From contig JAGBGX010000009.1 in NCBI GenBank assembly GCA_017935745.1, positions 62,001 through 126,000 on the forward strand: a stretch of DNA of 64,000 nucleotides, given 5' to 3'. Below, in pieces: positions 41,933 through 50,535 of the stretch. This DNA comes from Treponema sp. (GTDB taxonomy: Bacteria; Spirochaetota; Spirochaetia; Treponematales; Treponemataceae). Every line of letters starts with the position of its first letter. The first letter of the stretch is position 1. The notes beneath the pieces were generated by a model, which was not told the origin of the DNA, did not search any database, and was given only the letters and a program-made list of their open reading frames with translations. The position numbers and the translations under genes were made by a program.

Positions 41933-43111
41933 ATGTTAGGTGATTTTTCATTTTGCAATCCGACGAAACTGTATTTCGGTACAAATTCGCTTTGTCACTT
42001 GAAGGACGAACTTGCGAAGTACGGAAAGAAAATCCTTTTTGTGTACGGCGGCGGCTCGATAAAGCGGAACGGAATTTATGATGCGGTGGTTTCTGTGCTG
42101 AAAAGCGGCGGCAAGGAGATTGTTGAGTTGGGCGGTGTCATGCCGAATCCTACGAGCGAAAAACTGGTTGAAGGCTGCAATCTTGCACGGGCGGAGAAGG
42201 TCGATTTTATTTTGGCGGTGGGCGGCGGTTCTGTGATTGACTACGCGAAGGGCGTTTCGGTGGGAGCGTTGTACGACGGAGATCCGTGGGAAAACTATTA
42301 TCTGAAAATGGAAGAGCCTGCAAATCCGCTGATTCCGGTTGGTGCGGTGCTTACGATGGTCGGGACGGGAAGCGAGATGAACGGCGGCTCGGTCATCACA
42401 AATCACGAGCAGAAACTGAAAATCGGCCATGTGTTCGGCGAGGAGGTTTTTCCGAAATTTGCGATTCTCAATCCCGAATTTACGTTCAGCGTTCCGAAGC
42501 GGCAGATGGTCGCCGGCGTTTACGACATTTTCAATCACATCTGCGAGCAGTATTTCAGCGGAAACGACGACAACACGAGCGACTACATCAGCGAAGGGCT
42601 TCTGAAATCGGTTGTTCATTCTTCAAAAATCGCCGTGCAGAATCCGAACGACTACGAGGCCCGCTCAAACTTGATGTGGACTGCGACGTGGGCTTTGAAC
42701 ACGCTCATTGCGAAAGGAAAAACGACGGACTGGATGGTTCACATGATTGGTCAGGCGGTGGGAGCATACACCGACGCGACGCACGGAATGACGCTGAGTG
42801 CGGTGAGCCTTGCGTACTACAAAACGCAGATGGAAGCGGGGCTTTCAAAATTCGTACGCTTTGCAAAAAATGTGTTTGACGTTCCGGGCGAGGTCGGCGG
42901 AAAAGCCAAGAGCGATATGCAGATTGCGCACGAAGGCCTTGACGAGATGAAAAAATGGATGCAGGAAATCGGAGTAACGCTCAGCCTGAAGGAACTCGGC
43001 GTTACGCCCGATATGTTCGACGGAATTGCGTCGGCAACGTTCATCATGGACGGCGGCTACAAAACACTTTCAAAGGACGACGTTATTCAGATTCTGAAGG
43101 AAAGCATGTAG
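41933..43111 (+). CDS. iron-containing alcohol dehydrogenase (YqhD/BdhA-like)
   Basis: A 392-residue group III dehydrogenase: FCNPTKLYFGTNSL, KKILFVYGGGSIKRNG (NADP-preferring Gly motif of the YqhD type), EKVDFILAVGGGSVIDYAKG, and the metal site DxxxH...H...H (YDIFNHICEQYFSG, MVHMIGQAVGAYTDATHGM). YqhD-like enzymes reduce aldehydes with NADPH and protect against reactive carbonyls. AAGGAG precedes the ATG. The TetR gene at 34602 is its displaced regulator candidate. Confidence 0.9.
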   Translation: MLGDFSFCNPTKLYFGTNSLCHLKDELAKYGKKILFVYGGGSIKRNGIYDAVVSVLKSGGKEIVELGGVMPNPTSEKLVEGCNLARAEKVDFILAVGGGSVIDYAKGVSVGALYDGDPWENYYLKMEEPANPLIPVGAVLTMVGTGSEMNGGSVITNHEQKLKIGHVFGEEVFPKFAILNPEFTFSVPKRQMVAGVYDIFNHICEQYFSGNDDNTSDYISEGLLKSVVHSSKIAVQNPNDYEARSNLMWTATWALNTLIAKGKTTDWMVHMIGQAVGAYTDATHGMTLSAVSLAYYKTQMEAGLSKFVRFAKNVFDVPGEVGGKAKSDMQIAHEGLDEMKKWMQEIGVTLSLKELGVTPDMFDGIASATFIMDGGYKTLSKDDVIQILKESM

Positions 43112-43158
43112 ACGTTTTGCGTCGCGGCTGCCGATTTTATTCAAACTGTTTATACCAA

Positions 43159-43218
43159 AAACGCATACTTTCGTATAAAAAAGAAGTATTAGACATGGCG
43201 GCGGGCAGTTTGTATTAT
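43159..43218 (+). promoter_or_regulatory. shared redox-regulon promoter, copy B (flavodoxin)
   Basis: AACGCATACTTTCGTATAAA, AAAGAAGTATT, TAGACA (43190-43195), 17 bp, TATTAT (43213-43218). Same layout as copies at 30838 and 51428. Confidence 0.7.
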
Positions 43219-43263
43219 GTTTGTATAAGCCGAAAGTGAATTGACGGCGACTGGAGGTTTACA

Positions 43264-43797
43264 ATGAAAAAAATTCTTACAGCATTTTTAATCGGAGGTT
43301 TTATTATGGCGAATGTCAGCGCAAAAACGCTTGTGGCGTATTTCAGTGCGACGGGAAACACGGAGCGTCTGGCAAAAACGACGGCGGCGGCGCTTGACGC
43401 GGACATTGCGGAGATTGTTCCTGCCGTTCCGTATTCGGATGCCGACCTGGACTGGACGAACAAAAAAAGCCGTTCGACGGTGGAATGCAACGACACAAAG
43501 TCCCGCCCGGCGATGAAAAGCACGGTTGACGTGAGCGGCTACGACACGGTGATTATCGCGTTTCCCATTTGGTGGTACAACACACCGAAAATCATCTACA
43601 CATTTGTGGAAAGCGTCGATTTGAGCGGAAAAAAAGTCGTTCCGATTTGTACGAGCGGCGGAAGCGGACTGGGACGGACGCTCGGCGATTTGCGGAATGT
43701 CGGCTCAAAAACGGCGGACTGGCGGAACGGAACGCGGTTCAATTCGTCGGCATCGCAGGCAGAAGTAAAACGGTTTTTCGACGGCGCGCTGAAGTAA
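43264..43797 (+). CDS. flavodoxin-family protein with N-terminal signal-like segment
   Basis: A 177-residue protein: MKKILTAFLIGGFIMANVSA signal-like start, then a Flavodoxin_4-type domain: KTLVAYFSATGNTERLAK (FMN phosphate loop), YDTVIIAFPIWWYNTPKII (ring contact), CTSGGSGLGRTLGDL. It probably binds FMN and passes electrons to, or itself reduces, carbonyl or quinone compounds. An export signal on a flavodoxin is unusual; start at 43309 (MANVSAK) would give a cytoplasmic form. GGAGG lies before 43264. Confidence 0.85.
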   Translation: MKKILTAFLIGGFIMANVSAKTLVAYFSATGNTERLAKTTAAALDADIAEIVPAVPYSDADLDWTNKKSRSTVECNDTKSRPAMKSTVDVSGYDTVIIAFPIWWYNTPKIIYTFVESVDLSGKKVVPICTSGGSGLGRTLGDLRNVGSKTADWRNGTRFNSSASQAEVKRFFDGALK

Positions 43798-43805
43798 GTG
43801 TCGGG

Positions 43806-43925
43806 GAATGCGTTAGGGATTGGAGTGGCGGCGTCAGCCGTTCACGCGCGGAGCGCGGGAATGGAGCGGAAGCGGAACCACGGAAAGCCCGACGGTGCAG
43901 CCGCAGGCTGCACCGAACGCCCGAA
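43806..43925 (+). repeat. GC-rich repeat (family 1)
   Basis: Starts 8 bp after the flavodoxin stop. Bases 43815-43882 are identical over 68 bp to 52677-52744. It contains GGC-GTCA-GCC, CGCGCGGAGCGCG and the hairpin GTGCAGCC-GCA-GGCTGCAC. Open frames through it are artefacts. Confidence 0.8.
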
Positions 43926-43965
43926 TAATGAAAAATTTGACGGAGTGTTGGAGCAGGCGGGGACG

Positions 43966-44445
43966 ATGAAAAGGTATTTTTTTGCGCTCGTTTTGATTGT
44001 TTCGTGCGTTTTTGGTTTTGCACAGGCGCGGCGTTCGGAAGCCGGGCGCGCGCAGACAGCGGACGCGGCGGATTCGCACGTTCTGATTACGATAAAAATC
44101 GGAAGCGCGACTGTGAGCGGCGTTCTGTACGGCACTGCGCTTGCGGCGGAAATCAAAAGCCGTTTTCCGCTTGCCGTTTCCATGAGCGACTTTGCCGGGC
44201 GGGAGTATTACGGCGGAGTGGATTTTTATCCGTCGCCGGAGCATCTTGTCGGCGGCAGGAGGACGTTCGCGGACGGCGACATCACGTACTGCGAGGCGCA
44301 TCACAACATGGCGATTTTTTACGCGCAGACGGAACATCCGAACCTTTCGGTTGAAGTCATTCCGATTGGAAAAGTAACGTCCGACTTGTCGGTTTTTGCG
44401 GACTTTGCCGCGCGGGAGACGGTTACGTTTATGCTTGCGGAGTGA
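43966..44445 (+). CDS. exported cyclophilin-like-fold protein
   Basis: From the ATG at 43966, 159 residues: signal MKRYFFALVLIVSCVFGFAQA, then a cyclophilin-like domain (ITIKIGSATVSGVLYGTALAAEI, FPLAVSMSDFAGREYYGGV, GDITYCEAHHNMAIFYAQTE, IGKVTSDLSVF). This family often accompanies flavodoxin, cupin and aldo/keto reductase genes. Catalytic role unknown; prolyl isomerase activity is not established for it. It is separated from the flavodoxin gene by the family 1 repeat. Confidence 0.75.
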   Translation: MKRYFFALVLIVSCVFGFAQARRSEAGRAQTADAADSHVLITIKIGSATVSGVLYGTALAAEIKSRFPLAVSMSDFAGREYYGGVDFYPSPEHLVGGRRTFADGDITYCEAHHNMAIFYAQTEHPNLSVEVIPIGKVTSDLSVFADFAARETVTFMLAE

Positions 44446-44543
44446 ATGTCCGCCGTTTTTGAAAGGCTGTTTATGTTTATGCCGCATTATAACGAACGAA
44501 TCTCGGCGAAACCGCCGGGTGGGTGGCAGGGGCGTTCTCATAA

Positions 44544-44630
44544 GGTGTCTGTTACAGAATTGTCGGTGGCAAAGGCAGCTTCATTCCATGGGATAAGCTG
44601 GAAGAGTTCTTTGCAAAGAATTTGAAGTAG
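44544..44630 (+). pseudogene. C-terminal tail of a lost gene
   Basis: A frame closed by TAA upstream and TAG at 44628 reads YRIVGGKGSFIPWDKLEEFF and AKNLK, a convincing protein end without a body. The family is not identified. The rest of the 44446-44855 gap holds a GGGGAA-TT-TTCCCC palindrome and GC-rich repeat-like sequence but no gene. Confidence 0.35.
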
Positions 44631-44855
44631 AACAAGGTGGGGAATTTTCCCCTTACGCCCGCACTCTGTTGCGGACTACTCCTTCGCCTAAGGGAGCTTC
44701 CGCCCCCTTAAAATCCCCCGGTGGAAGGTAAATTGCTTCGTAATTTGCTATACAATTTTCTTTCTTCTTTTCAATATTTTCCTTAAAATAATTCACAAAA
44801 AAAACTAATATTCGTGATATAATAAAACATCTTTAGAAAAAAAGGAGGTCGAAGT

Positions 44856-45131
44856 ATGCTGACACAGGAAATGACAACAAGAATTACAGCCATTCTTTCT
44901 GACATGGGTTGTACCGAAAGCTATATTTTTGGTTCGCAGGTCAATGGCAATGCTGACGAATATTCCGACATCGACATCGGCATAAAAGGTTTGCCTCCTC
45001 AGAAATTTTTTGCCACCCACTCTATGCTTGAAGATGCGACAGGAAAAACCGTTGACTTAATAGATTTTGATGAAAAACCCCAGTTTTTTGCCCTTTTGCA
45101 AGATTTGGGAGAATTAAGAAAAATTGGATAA
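44856..45131 (+). CDS. MNT-type nucleotidyltransferase antitoxin
   Basis: A 91-residue minimal nucleotidyltransferase: MGCTESYIFGSQVNGNADEY and SDIDIGIKG, with the GS motif and DxD of the family. In HEPN/MNT pairs it neutralises the HEPN RNase by adding AMP to its active site tyrosine. AGGAGGT precedes the ATG. The HEPN gene overlaps its end by 8 bp. Confidence 0.85.
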   Translation: MLTQEMTTRITAILSDMGCTESYIFGSQVNGNADEYSDIDIGIKGLPPQKFFATHSMLEDATGKTVDLIDFDEKPQFFALLQDLGELRKIG

Positions 45132-45564
45132 CGCCGTAAAAACTAAAATCAATTATGACATTTCCCAAATAGATGAATTGATTGACAAATCGCAGGTTCT
45201 TCTTTCGCTGGTAAAAAACAAAGAGCCTGACTTTATTGAGATTACTGCTATCGGCGGAATCCTTCACTCTTTTTATAACGGAATTGAAAATATTTTTGTA
45301 CTTATTGGAAAAACCTTGGATTTTGACTTTAAATATTCTCCGAAGTGGCACAGAAATCTTATTGACTGTATGTTTGAACAGCCACATTTTCTGCCGTCTG
45401 ATTTGCGGCTTCTGCTTACAGAATATATGGGCTTCCGCCATTTTTACCGCCACACTTATGGGTACACAATCAAGTGGGAAAAATGCTCTCATCTATTTTT
45501 AGGTCTGTCAGATTTTTGGCAGACTGTAAAAGCTGCAATAAGTATATATATCGAAAATGTATGA
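45124..45564 (+). CDS. HepT-like HEPN toxin
   Basis: About 146 residues from a TTG at 45124 that overlaps the MNT gene. Helical HEPN domain with GGILHSFYNGIENIFVLIG and the catalytic GFRHFYRHTYGY, giving R105-x4-H110-x-Y112, the HepT RNase motif with the target tyrosine. It is probably an RNase held in check by adenylylation from the MNT partner, acting in growth arrest or phage defence. Confidence 0.85.
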   Translation: MDNAVKTKINYDISQIDELIDKSQVLLSLVKNKEPDFIEITAIGGILHSFYNGIENIFVLIGKTLDFDFKYSPKWHRNLIDCMFEQPHFLPSDLRLLLTEYMGFRHFYRHTYGYTIKWEKCSHLFLGLSDFWQTVKAAISIYIENV

Positions 45565-45603
45565 CCTTGGTTTAAGAAATATATCAAAAAATGTACTAAA
45601 ATT

Positions 45604-45864
45604 TCAATCCCGGATTTTAGAAACTGAATGCAATGTAAAAAAAATTCCATCGTCTGCCTGAAAAGAAATTATTTCATTTATAGTTTTTGCTATGTTATTC
45701 TCATCGAGCTGCTGATGAGAAAGCTTAAAATCCAAGTCCAGTATATATCTGTTTTGAACTCCTGTAGTTGCTGATAAATAAAATCTGCCTAAAAAGACTT
45801 TCTGCATACTTCGATTTTGAAAGCCTGAACAAAAATGTATCAAAATGCAGGAGGCGAGCAGCAC
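45604..45864 (-). pseudogene. possible C-terminal remnant
   Basis: The minus frame reads VFLGRFYLSATTGVQNRYIL and INEIISFQADDGIFFTLHSV. It looks like a genuine protein end, but upstream of about 45830 there is no sensible start or continuation. Not recognised. It is the only coding-like stretch in the gap 45565-46129. Confidence 0.25.
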
Positions 45865-45931
45865 ATTTACACTTATGTTGAATTTGTGCGTGCAAAGCGA
45901 ATACGTCGATAAACCTTGATTTCAAGTGAAC

Positions 45932-46037
45932 ATCACGGTGATGTTCGATATACAGCAAGGTGATGTTCGATACAAATCACCTTGATTTTCAGTGTAAACC
46001 ACGGTGATTTTTGGTATACATCAAGGTGATTTTCCAA
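45932..46037. repeat. GGTGAT iteron cluster
   Basis: CACGGTGATGTTCGATATACAG, CAAGGTGATGTTCGATACA, an inverted AATCACCTTG, CACGGTGATTTTTGGTATACA and CAAGGTGATTTT: five related boxes in about 105 bp. A second site with inverted boxes lies at 50536-50580. Boxes are too short and uneven to be a CRISPR. Confidence 0.65.
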
Positions 46038-46129
46038 GGAGTTCTGTTTCTGTCCGTTGGGATTGTGTGCATGGCAGGTGGCGCGGAAAGCTGCTTGTGT
46101 TGATTTTCAGAATTGAAGCGTCCGGAGTT

Positions 46130-46465
46130 TTATTCGGCGGATTCGAGTTTTTTTAATGCGCCTGAAACTGCGGCGGAAAGCGTCTTTTTTATTTTTTGAA
46201 TCTGCTGCTTTGTGAAAACCGGGGCAGAAAGCTCAAGATCGAATGACGCCTGCTCGTCAGAATAGAAAAGCAGCTCGGGTTTCACGCCGAGCCTGTCCGC
46301 AATCAGCAGAATCAGGTCGAACGACGGCTTTGTGATTCCGCACTCAATGTTCCCGATTGTTCCGTTTGAGACATTGCACGCCTCCGCCAGCTGCGACTGA
46401 GAGATTCTTTTTTTTCTTCGGTAGAATTTCATGTTGTCAATAAAGCACTGCTGGTAATCAATCAT
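46130..46465 (-). CDS. XRE-family HTH regulator
   Basis: From the ATG at 46463-46465, 111 residues: an N-terminal XRE HTH (KRISQSQLAEACNVSNGTIGNIECGITKPSFDLILLIADRLGV) and a C-terminal helical part. TATAAT lies inside the operator 6 bp before this ATG, which indicates a leaderless mRNA. Two identical-arm palindromes and a divergent promoter lie in the gap to the operon at 46649, so it probably represses both. Confidence 0.85.
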   Translation of the reverse strand: MIDYQQCFIDNMKFYRRKKRISQSQLAEACNVSNGTIGNIECGITKPSFDLILLIADRLGVKPELLFYSDEQASFDLELSAPVFTKQQIQKIKKTLSAAVSGALKKLESAE

Positions 46466-46468
46466 ATT

Positions 46469-46549
46469 CTCATTATAAATGAGCCTCGATTTTGTTGACA
46501 CAAAGTGTGAATGAGTATATTATCGAAAATAAGTCTCATTTATAATGAG
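46469..46549. promoter_or_regulatory. twin operators and divergent promoters
   Basis: CTCATT-ATA-AATGAG (46469-46483) and CTCATT-TAT-AATGAG (46535-46549), perfect palindromes 66 bp apart centre to centre. Between them, plus-strand TTGACA (46495-46500), 17 bp, TATTAT (46518-46523) drives the operon at 46649. On the minus strand TATAAT lies within the first operator. Confidence 0.8.
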
Positions 46550-46648
46550 TGAAAGCGGGCGCGCTCACTTTGTGCCGCCGCTGTTTGTCAGTGCTTGTAA
46601 GGAAGCTGACGAACGCGGAAGCCGGCTTTTGGTTTTAGGAGGAAAAAG

Positions 46649-46939
46649 ATGAACAGCACAGAGTCTGTTGCAAAAAATAAAGATGAACTTGAGCGAGAAA
46701 TCGATGCCGGTAAAGAACACATTGTTGTAACCGATCAAAAACTGAACGATGAATTAAGGAGAGTTGTTCCGCAAAGGAGTCCAAATGTTGACGTAACAAG
46801 GATGGTCTTGGACGCTGTTGTAACACTGGGGCTGGGGGCTATAGCCTTAGATGTGTTAAGAAAAGCTATCGACAAAGGGTACAAGGTAAAGTTAAAAAAA
46901 TCAGATTTTTCTTTAGAACTTGACCCCGGAAAAAAATAA
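46649..46939 (+). CDS. small protein of XRE-controlled operon, unknown
   Basis: A 96-residue protein with a charged helical start (KDELEREIDAGKEHIVVTDQKL), a hydrophobic helix (MVLDAVVTLGLGAIALDVL) that may cross the membrane, and a basic end. GGAGG is near the ATG. First gene of a four-gene operon with no recognisable members other than the LRR protein. Confidence 0.65.
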   Translation: MNSTESVAKNKDELEREIDAGKEHIVVTDQKLNDELRRVVPQRSPNVDVTRMVLDAVVTLGLGAIALDVLRKAIDKGYKVKLKKSDFSLELDPGKK

Positions 46940-46957
46940 TTCAAATGGAGGCAAAAA

Positions 46958-47290
46958 ATGACTTTTGAGGATTTTATTAAGAAATATGATCTTGAGAATG
47001 GTGGCTATATTGAAACCAATCGCTTTTTTTTAAGAAAGAATAAAGAAGGGAGTCCTGAATCAGCAGGCCCAAGCAGGGAAGATTTTTCTGTAGAAAAGAG
47101 AGGTGAGAAGTATGTCTTTATTACTAAAGAAATCAGTAAAACGGAAAAGAAGATAGAACTCTTTGAAAAAGACTGTATCGTGAAGAATTATAAAGGAAAT
47201 CTTTCTCTTTTTTTCTTGTCCTGTAATGAGGCTGGAGACATTGAATTGAATATTTTATCTGACATAGTGAATCCAAAACAGAATAAATAG
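46958..47290 (+). CDS. soluble small protein of XRE-controlled operon, unknown
   Basis: A 110-residue hydrophilic protein (MTFEDFIKKYDLENGGYIET; later EISKTEKKIELFEKDCIVKN) with alternating strands. GGAGG lies before the ATG; 18 bp after the previous gene. No family recognised. Confidence 0.65.
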   Translation: MTFEDFIKKYDLENGGYIETNRFFLRKNKEGSPESAGPSREDFSVEKRGEKYVFITKEISKTEKKIELFEKDCIVKNYKGNLSLFFLSCNEAGDIELNILSDIVNPKQNK

Positions 47291-47301
47291 GAGGAGTAAG
47301 T

Positions 47302-47613
47302 ATGATTTTAGTTTCTGGTGTATTGGCACTTTTGCCTGGTATTTTAGTTGGATACTTCGGAGGATTCGGCAGCGGATTTTTAATTTACGTGATAAGCATT
47401 TTTACAAGCTTTATCGGGTTTAAAATTGGATCGGCTGTTAAAAATTTTATGGGTGAATATTTTGTGGCTACAAAGAGCTACGGCGATTTGTTTTTTGCAA
47501 AACTGTTTGCATTATATGGACCTCAAGTCGTAGGCTTTCTAATCGGGTTATGTGTTCCTGCTATTATCTTCTTCGATAGATTTGATATGGCAGCTTGGGC
47601 TTTGGACGAGTAA
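47302..47613 (+). CDS. small membrane protein of XRE-controlled operon
   Basis: A 103-residue protein with about three hydrophobic helices (VSGVLALLPGILVGYFGGFG, FLIYVISIFTSFIGFKIG, VVGFLIGLCVPAIIFF), glycine rich, somewhat like phage holins or small pore formers, although that is only a resemblance. GGAGGAG precedes the ATG, 11 bp after the previous stop. Confidence 0.65.
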   Translation: MILVSGVLALLPGILVGYFGGFGSGFLIYVISIFTSFIGFKIGSAVKNFMGEYFVATKSYGDLFFAKLFALYGPQVVGFLIGLCVPAIIFFDRFDMAAWALDE

Positions 47614-47643
47614 AAAGTAAAAAGATACAATTTTATAGGTGGA

Positions 47644-49056
47644 TTGAAAATGAAAGGTACATTTTTTACAAAGAAACGGATTATTATTACGGCAGTGTGT
47701 GCGCTGATTCTTATTCTGTTGCTCGGATTTATCGGGACTACAGAAGAGGATGATAGTATTGTGCCAGAGCCGGAAGGCGTATCGGAAGGGTATGTAAATT
47801 TGGAAGATTTAGACCTTGATCAACTTATTGAGGACGGGAACGTTGCAGCAAATTATACCTTTGACGATGAAAGTCAAGTGGATGTGCCGGAGCCAAATCC
47901 CGCAAGCGACTTTGAATACGAATTAACAGACGACAATAACGGTGTTCGCATAAAAAAATATAAAGGTACAAACCCGGTTATTTCCATTCCATCACAAATT
48001 GAAGGGCTGTCGGTATTGGAAATAAGCGATGACTTTATTCCCGATGTTTATAGGAGTGGTTATAGAAAAGACCATTATTATTCGGAAGAAGATACTATAA
48101 TTGATGTTTCCCAAGTATTTATCCCAGATTCTGTTACAACAATAATAGCTGTCGAACATTCGTATGGTCTTTTTGATCAGTGCGGTTATTTAAATTACGC
48201 AAAACTTTCTAAAAACTGTCCTGTAATTACGCCCCAAATGTTTCGAGGCTGCGAATCACTGAAGAATTTTCAGATACCGGAATCTGTAACAACAATAGGA
48301 AATAAAGCATTTGCGGATTCGGGTTTAACTTCCATACAAATTCCGGAAAGCGTAGTAAACTTTGGTTGGAGAATATTCGAATTCTGTGAAAAATTATCTT
48401 CCGTGAAACTGCCGGATACTATGACTTTTATCCCTGGAGGAATGTTTTCATACTGCGACGCGCTAAAAACTATTGAGTTACCAAGCAGAGTTGAAAAATT
48501 GGAGTATCAGTGTTTTGGTAACTCTGGCATATCAGAAATAAAACTGCCACAGAATCTCAAAGAAATTGGAGAAAATTGTTTTTGGTGTTGTAGCAGTTTA
48601 GAATCAATTGAAATTCCTAAATCGGTTAAAAAAATAGAACGCAATGCCTTTACAGGAACACATATTACAGAATTTATAATTCCTGATTCGGTAACTGAAT
48701 TAGACGTTTTCGGTGATATAGATAATCTTGAAGTTTTGAGGTTGCCCAATTCTTTGAAAAAAATCGACAGATATTTGATTGGCGATGACAGCCGAAAAAC
48801 TTTGCGCTCTGTAAATTTGCCGTAATCATTGGAAGTTATAGACCAGGATGCGTTCAGATATTGCAAAAACTTAACAGAACTCATAATTCCCGAAAACTTA
48901 ACTAAACTTATATTTATAGATCAATATGGTAATGATTCAACAAACTGGGATCCTGATCAGAAAAACTTTGAAGGAACTTCCAATCTTCCGCTTATAACGC
49001 AAAAACGTTTAAGAGATTTGGGATATAAGGGAAGTTTTCTTTCTTCTGATGAATAA
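47644..49056 (+). pseudogene. membrane-anchored BspA-like LRR protein, interrupted by one stop
   Basis: N-terminal membrane helix (KRIIITAVCALILILLLGFI), an acidic linker, then BspA/TpLRR-type repeats (FQIPESVTTIGNKAFADSGL, IQIPESVVNFGWRIFEFCEK, FIIPDSVTELDVFG and others, about 22-24 residues each). An in-frame TAA at 48823-48825 stops after 393 residues. Past it the same frame continues with the next repeat (SLEVIDQDAFRYCKNLTELI) to a stop at 49054. Either a fresh nonsense mutation or a truncated but working protein. LRR proteins of this kind mediate binding to proteins or host surfaces. Last gene of the XRE-controlled operon. Confidence 0.7.
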
Positions 49057-49171
49057 TATAAGAAAAATGAGCAATTCTACTACCGAGATTACGGAAATTA
49101 TTTTTGCTTCAGAAGGACACAGAAGATAAATGGGTTCTTTTAACAAGTATTCCAAGTAGTTAAAGATGTAA

Positions 49172-49209
49172 TTTCAGGTGGCCGAAAATGCAATTTCGAC
49201 CGCCTGAAA
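49172..49209 (+). terminator. terminator of the XRE-controlled operon
   Basis: TTTCAGG.GG..CGAAA pairs with TTTCG..CC.CCTGAAA, an imperfect 16-bp stem followed by A residues and a later T run. It probably works from both sides. Confidence 0.6.
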
Positions 49210-49234
49210 AAATCAATTCGCTGAAGGAAAAAAA

Positions 49235-50110
49235 ATGAGTGCAAACGAGGAAAATGACATCATAGAAAAATTCAAAAAATTTCACGATGAGCTGACGAAT
49301 ATAAAATATGAAGATTCTATCGTCGGGATTCTTGATATTCTCGGCTTTAAAGAAGCTGTGAAAAATGAAGACGAAGAATCCCTAAAAAAATTACAAAAAT
49401 CAATGGCGTGGGAACAATTTATAAATAATTCAATTAATTTTGAAGGATTGCATTTTTATATGCTTTCAGACACTTTTATTGTGTATTCGGATGAGATTAC
49501 AGTGGCTTCTGCAAAAAAAGTAATTACAGTGCTTGAAAATATAAGATGCGGACTTTTTTTGGAAGGTGGCTTTCTTTCAAGAGGCTGCATAGTAAGCGGA
49601 AAGCACTTTTTTAGAAACGAAAACTTAATATCGCCTGCTTTTATAAAAGCTCATGAAATTGAAAAGGAAGCTGTTTATCCACGAATTATTATCGAACAGA
49701 AATTGGTTGATTTGGTAAAAAATAAGGATAACACAGAAATTTTGTTTCCTGATGATATTATTGAGAAAGATTTCGATGGCTACTTTGTCATTCGTCCATT
49801 TATTCAAATTCTGGAAATTGCAGTATTTTGTGACGAAGAAACATACGATTTCTATATTCGTAAAAATAATGGATGGGCGTTTGAGGAGCGACTGGAAGAT
49901 TATAAAGAATCATTTACTATTCAGTTGAAGCAGTATAAAGAATGCTTGGATAAATATCGTGAAACAATCGATCAAAAAAATTTCCATGTGCTTGCTAAGT
50001 TAAATTATCTTGTAAATGAGTACAATAAACTTATTGATTTATGCAAATATTATCCTGAAAAGGAATTTTTAACATCAATGATGAAAAAAAGCGATGATGT
50101 AATATTCTGA
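49235..50110 (+). CDS. nucleotidyl-cyclase-like protein, unknown
   Basis: A 291-residue cytoplasmic protein. Residues 25-160 resemble the class III cyclase/GGDEF fold: DSIVGILDILGFKEAV (metal-binding D in the first strand), HFYMLSDTFIVYSDEI, GGFLSRGCIVSGKHFF, and the AHEIEKEAVYPRIII block seen in a large uncharacterised bacterial family. The C-terminal half is helical. I infer a nucleotide-binding role; enzyme activity is not shown. The gene lies after the XRE-controlled operon but has its own space and ribosome site (GAAGGAA). Confidence 0.6.
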   Translation: MSANEENDIIEKFKKFHDELTNIKYEDSIVGILDILGFKEAVKNEDEESLKKLQKSMAWEQFINNSINFEGLHFYMLSDTFIVYSDEITVASAKKVITVLENIRCGLFLEGGFLSRGCIVSGKHFFRNENLISPAFIKAHEIEKEAVYPRIIIEQKLVDLVKNKDNTEILFPDDIIEKDFDGYFVIRPFIQILEIAVFCDEETYDFYIRKNNGWAFEERLEDYKESFTIQLKQYKECLDKYRETIDQKNFHVLAKLNYLVNEYNKLIDLCKYYPEKEFLTSMMKKSDDVIF

Positions 50111-50172
50111 AGAAATATATCGGAAAACTGAATTTACATTTATGTCATTAAAATGAGCGGCTTTCTTCCCTT

Positions 50173-50268
50173 ATGGAAAAAGGAATTCTATCCAAAGAAG
50201 AATTCGATGAACAAAAGAAGAAATTGCTTGAGAAGCAGCAAGGTAATGTAATAGAAATTATGCCGTGA
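50173..50268 (+). CDS. SHOCT-domain mini-protein or remnant
   Basis: MEKGILSKEEFDEQKKKLLEKQ, a typical SHOCT motif (G-I-L-x-x-E-E-F-x-x-x-K-x-x-L-L) of 31 residues in total. SHOCT domains normally end larger membrane or cytoplasmic proteins, so this may be the 3' remnant of one. Its stop overlaps the next small frame (GTGA). Confidence 0.45.
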   Translation: MEKGILSKEEFDEQKKKLLEKQQGNVIEIMP

Positions 50269-50441
50269 AATTTTACCGCGTTTCATTTTTGTACGTTGAT
50301 GCGCAGGACATAACAGATTCAATCGTTCCGACCGTTTCTGAAGTCAGCATATTTTATGCGGCAACGCCGACAAAGTATGCAGAAGAGCCGGTGTCTGCGC
50401 CGATAGTTTCGGTCTCCGAAGCGGAGGCGTTTCTTGAGTAG
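50265..50441 (+). CDS. small hypothetical protein
   Basis: 58 residues from a GTG at 50265, coupled to the SHOCT frame by GTGA overlap: MKFYRVSFLYVDAQDITDSI, then VPTVSEVSIFYAATPTKYAE and a tail EAEAFLE. Coding-like but without known family; it may be a gene remnant. Confidence 0.35.
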   Translation: MKFYRVSFLYVDAQDITDSIVPTVSEVSIFYAATPTKYAEEPVSAPIVSVSEAEAFLE

Positions 50442-50535
50442 GATGCTGTGGCCCGAACAGCACAGTGTGCGAGTTTTGCGGACTGTAACAAGAAGAAATA
50501 ATTTCCTAAAAGTATGAGGGTGAGAATTCCTATAC

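Noticed and set aside
43842..44183. Long minus-strand open frames over the flavodoxin and cyclophilin-like genes, ending in WFRFRSIPALRA
   Set aside because: Shadow frames of GC-rich genes; the shared ending comes from the family 1 repeat.
45932..46037. Possible CRISPR array
   Set aside because: Units are about 12 bp, partly inverted, with unequal spacing and no cas genes.
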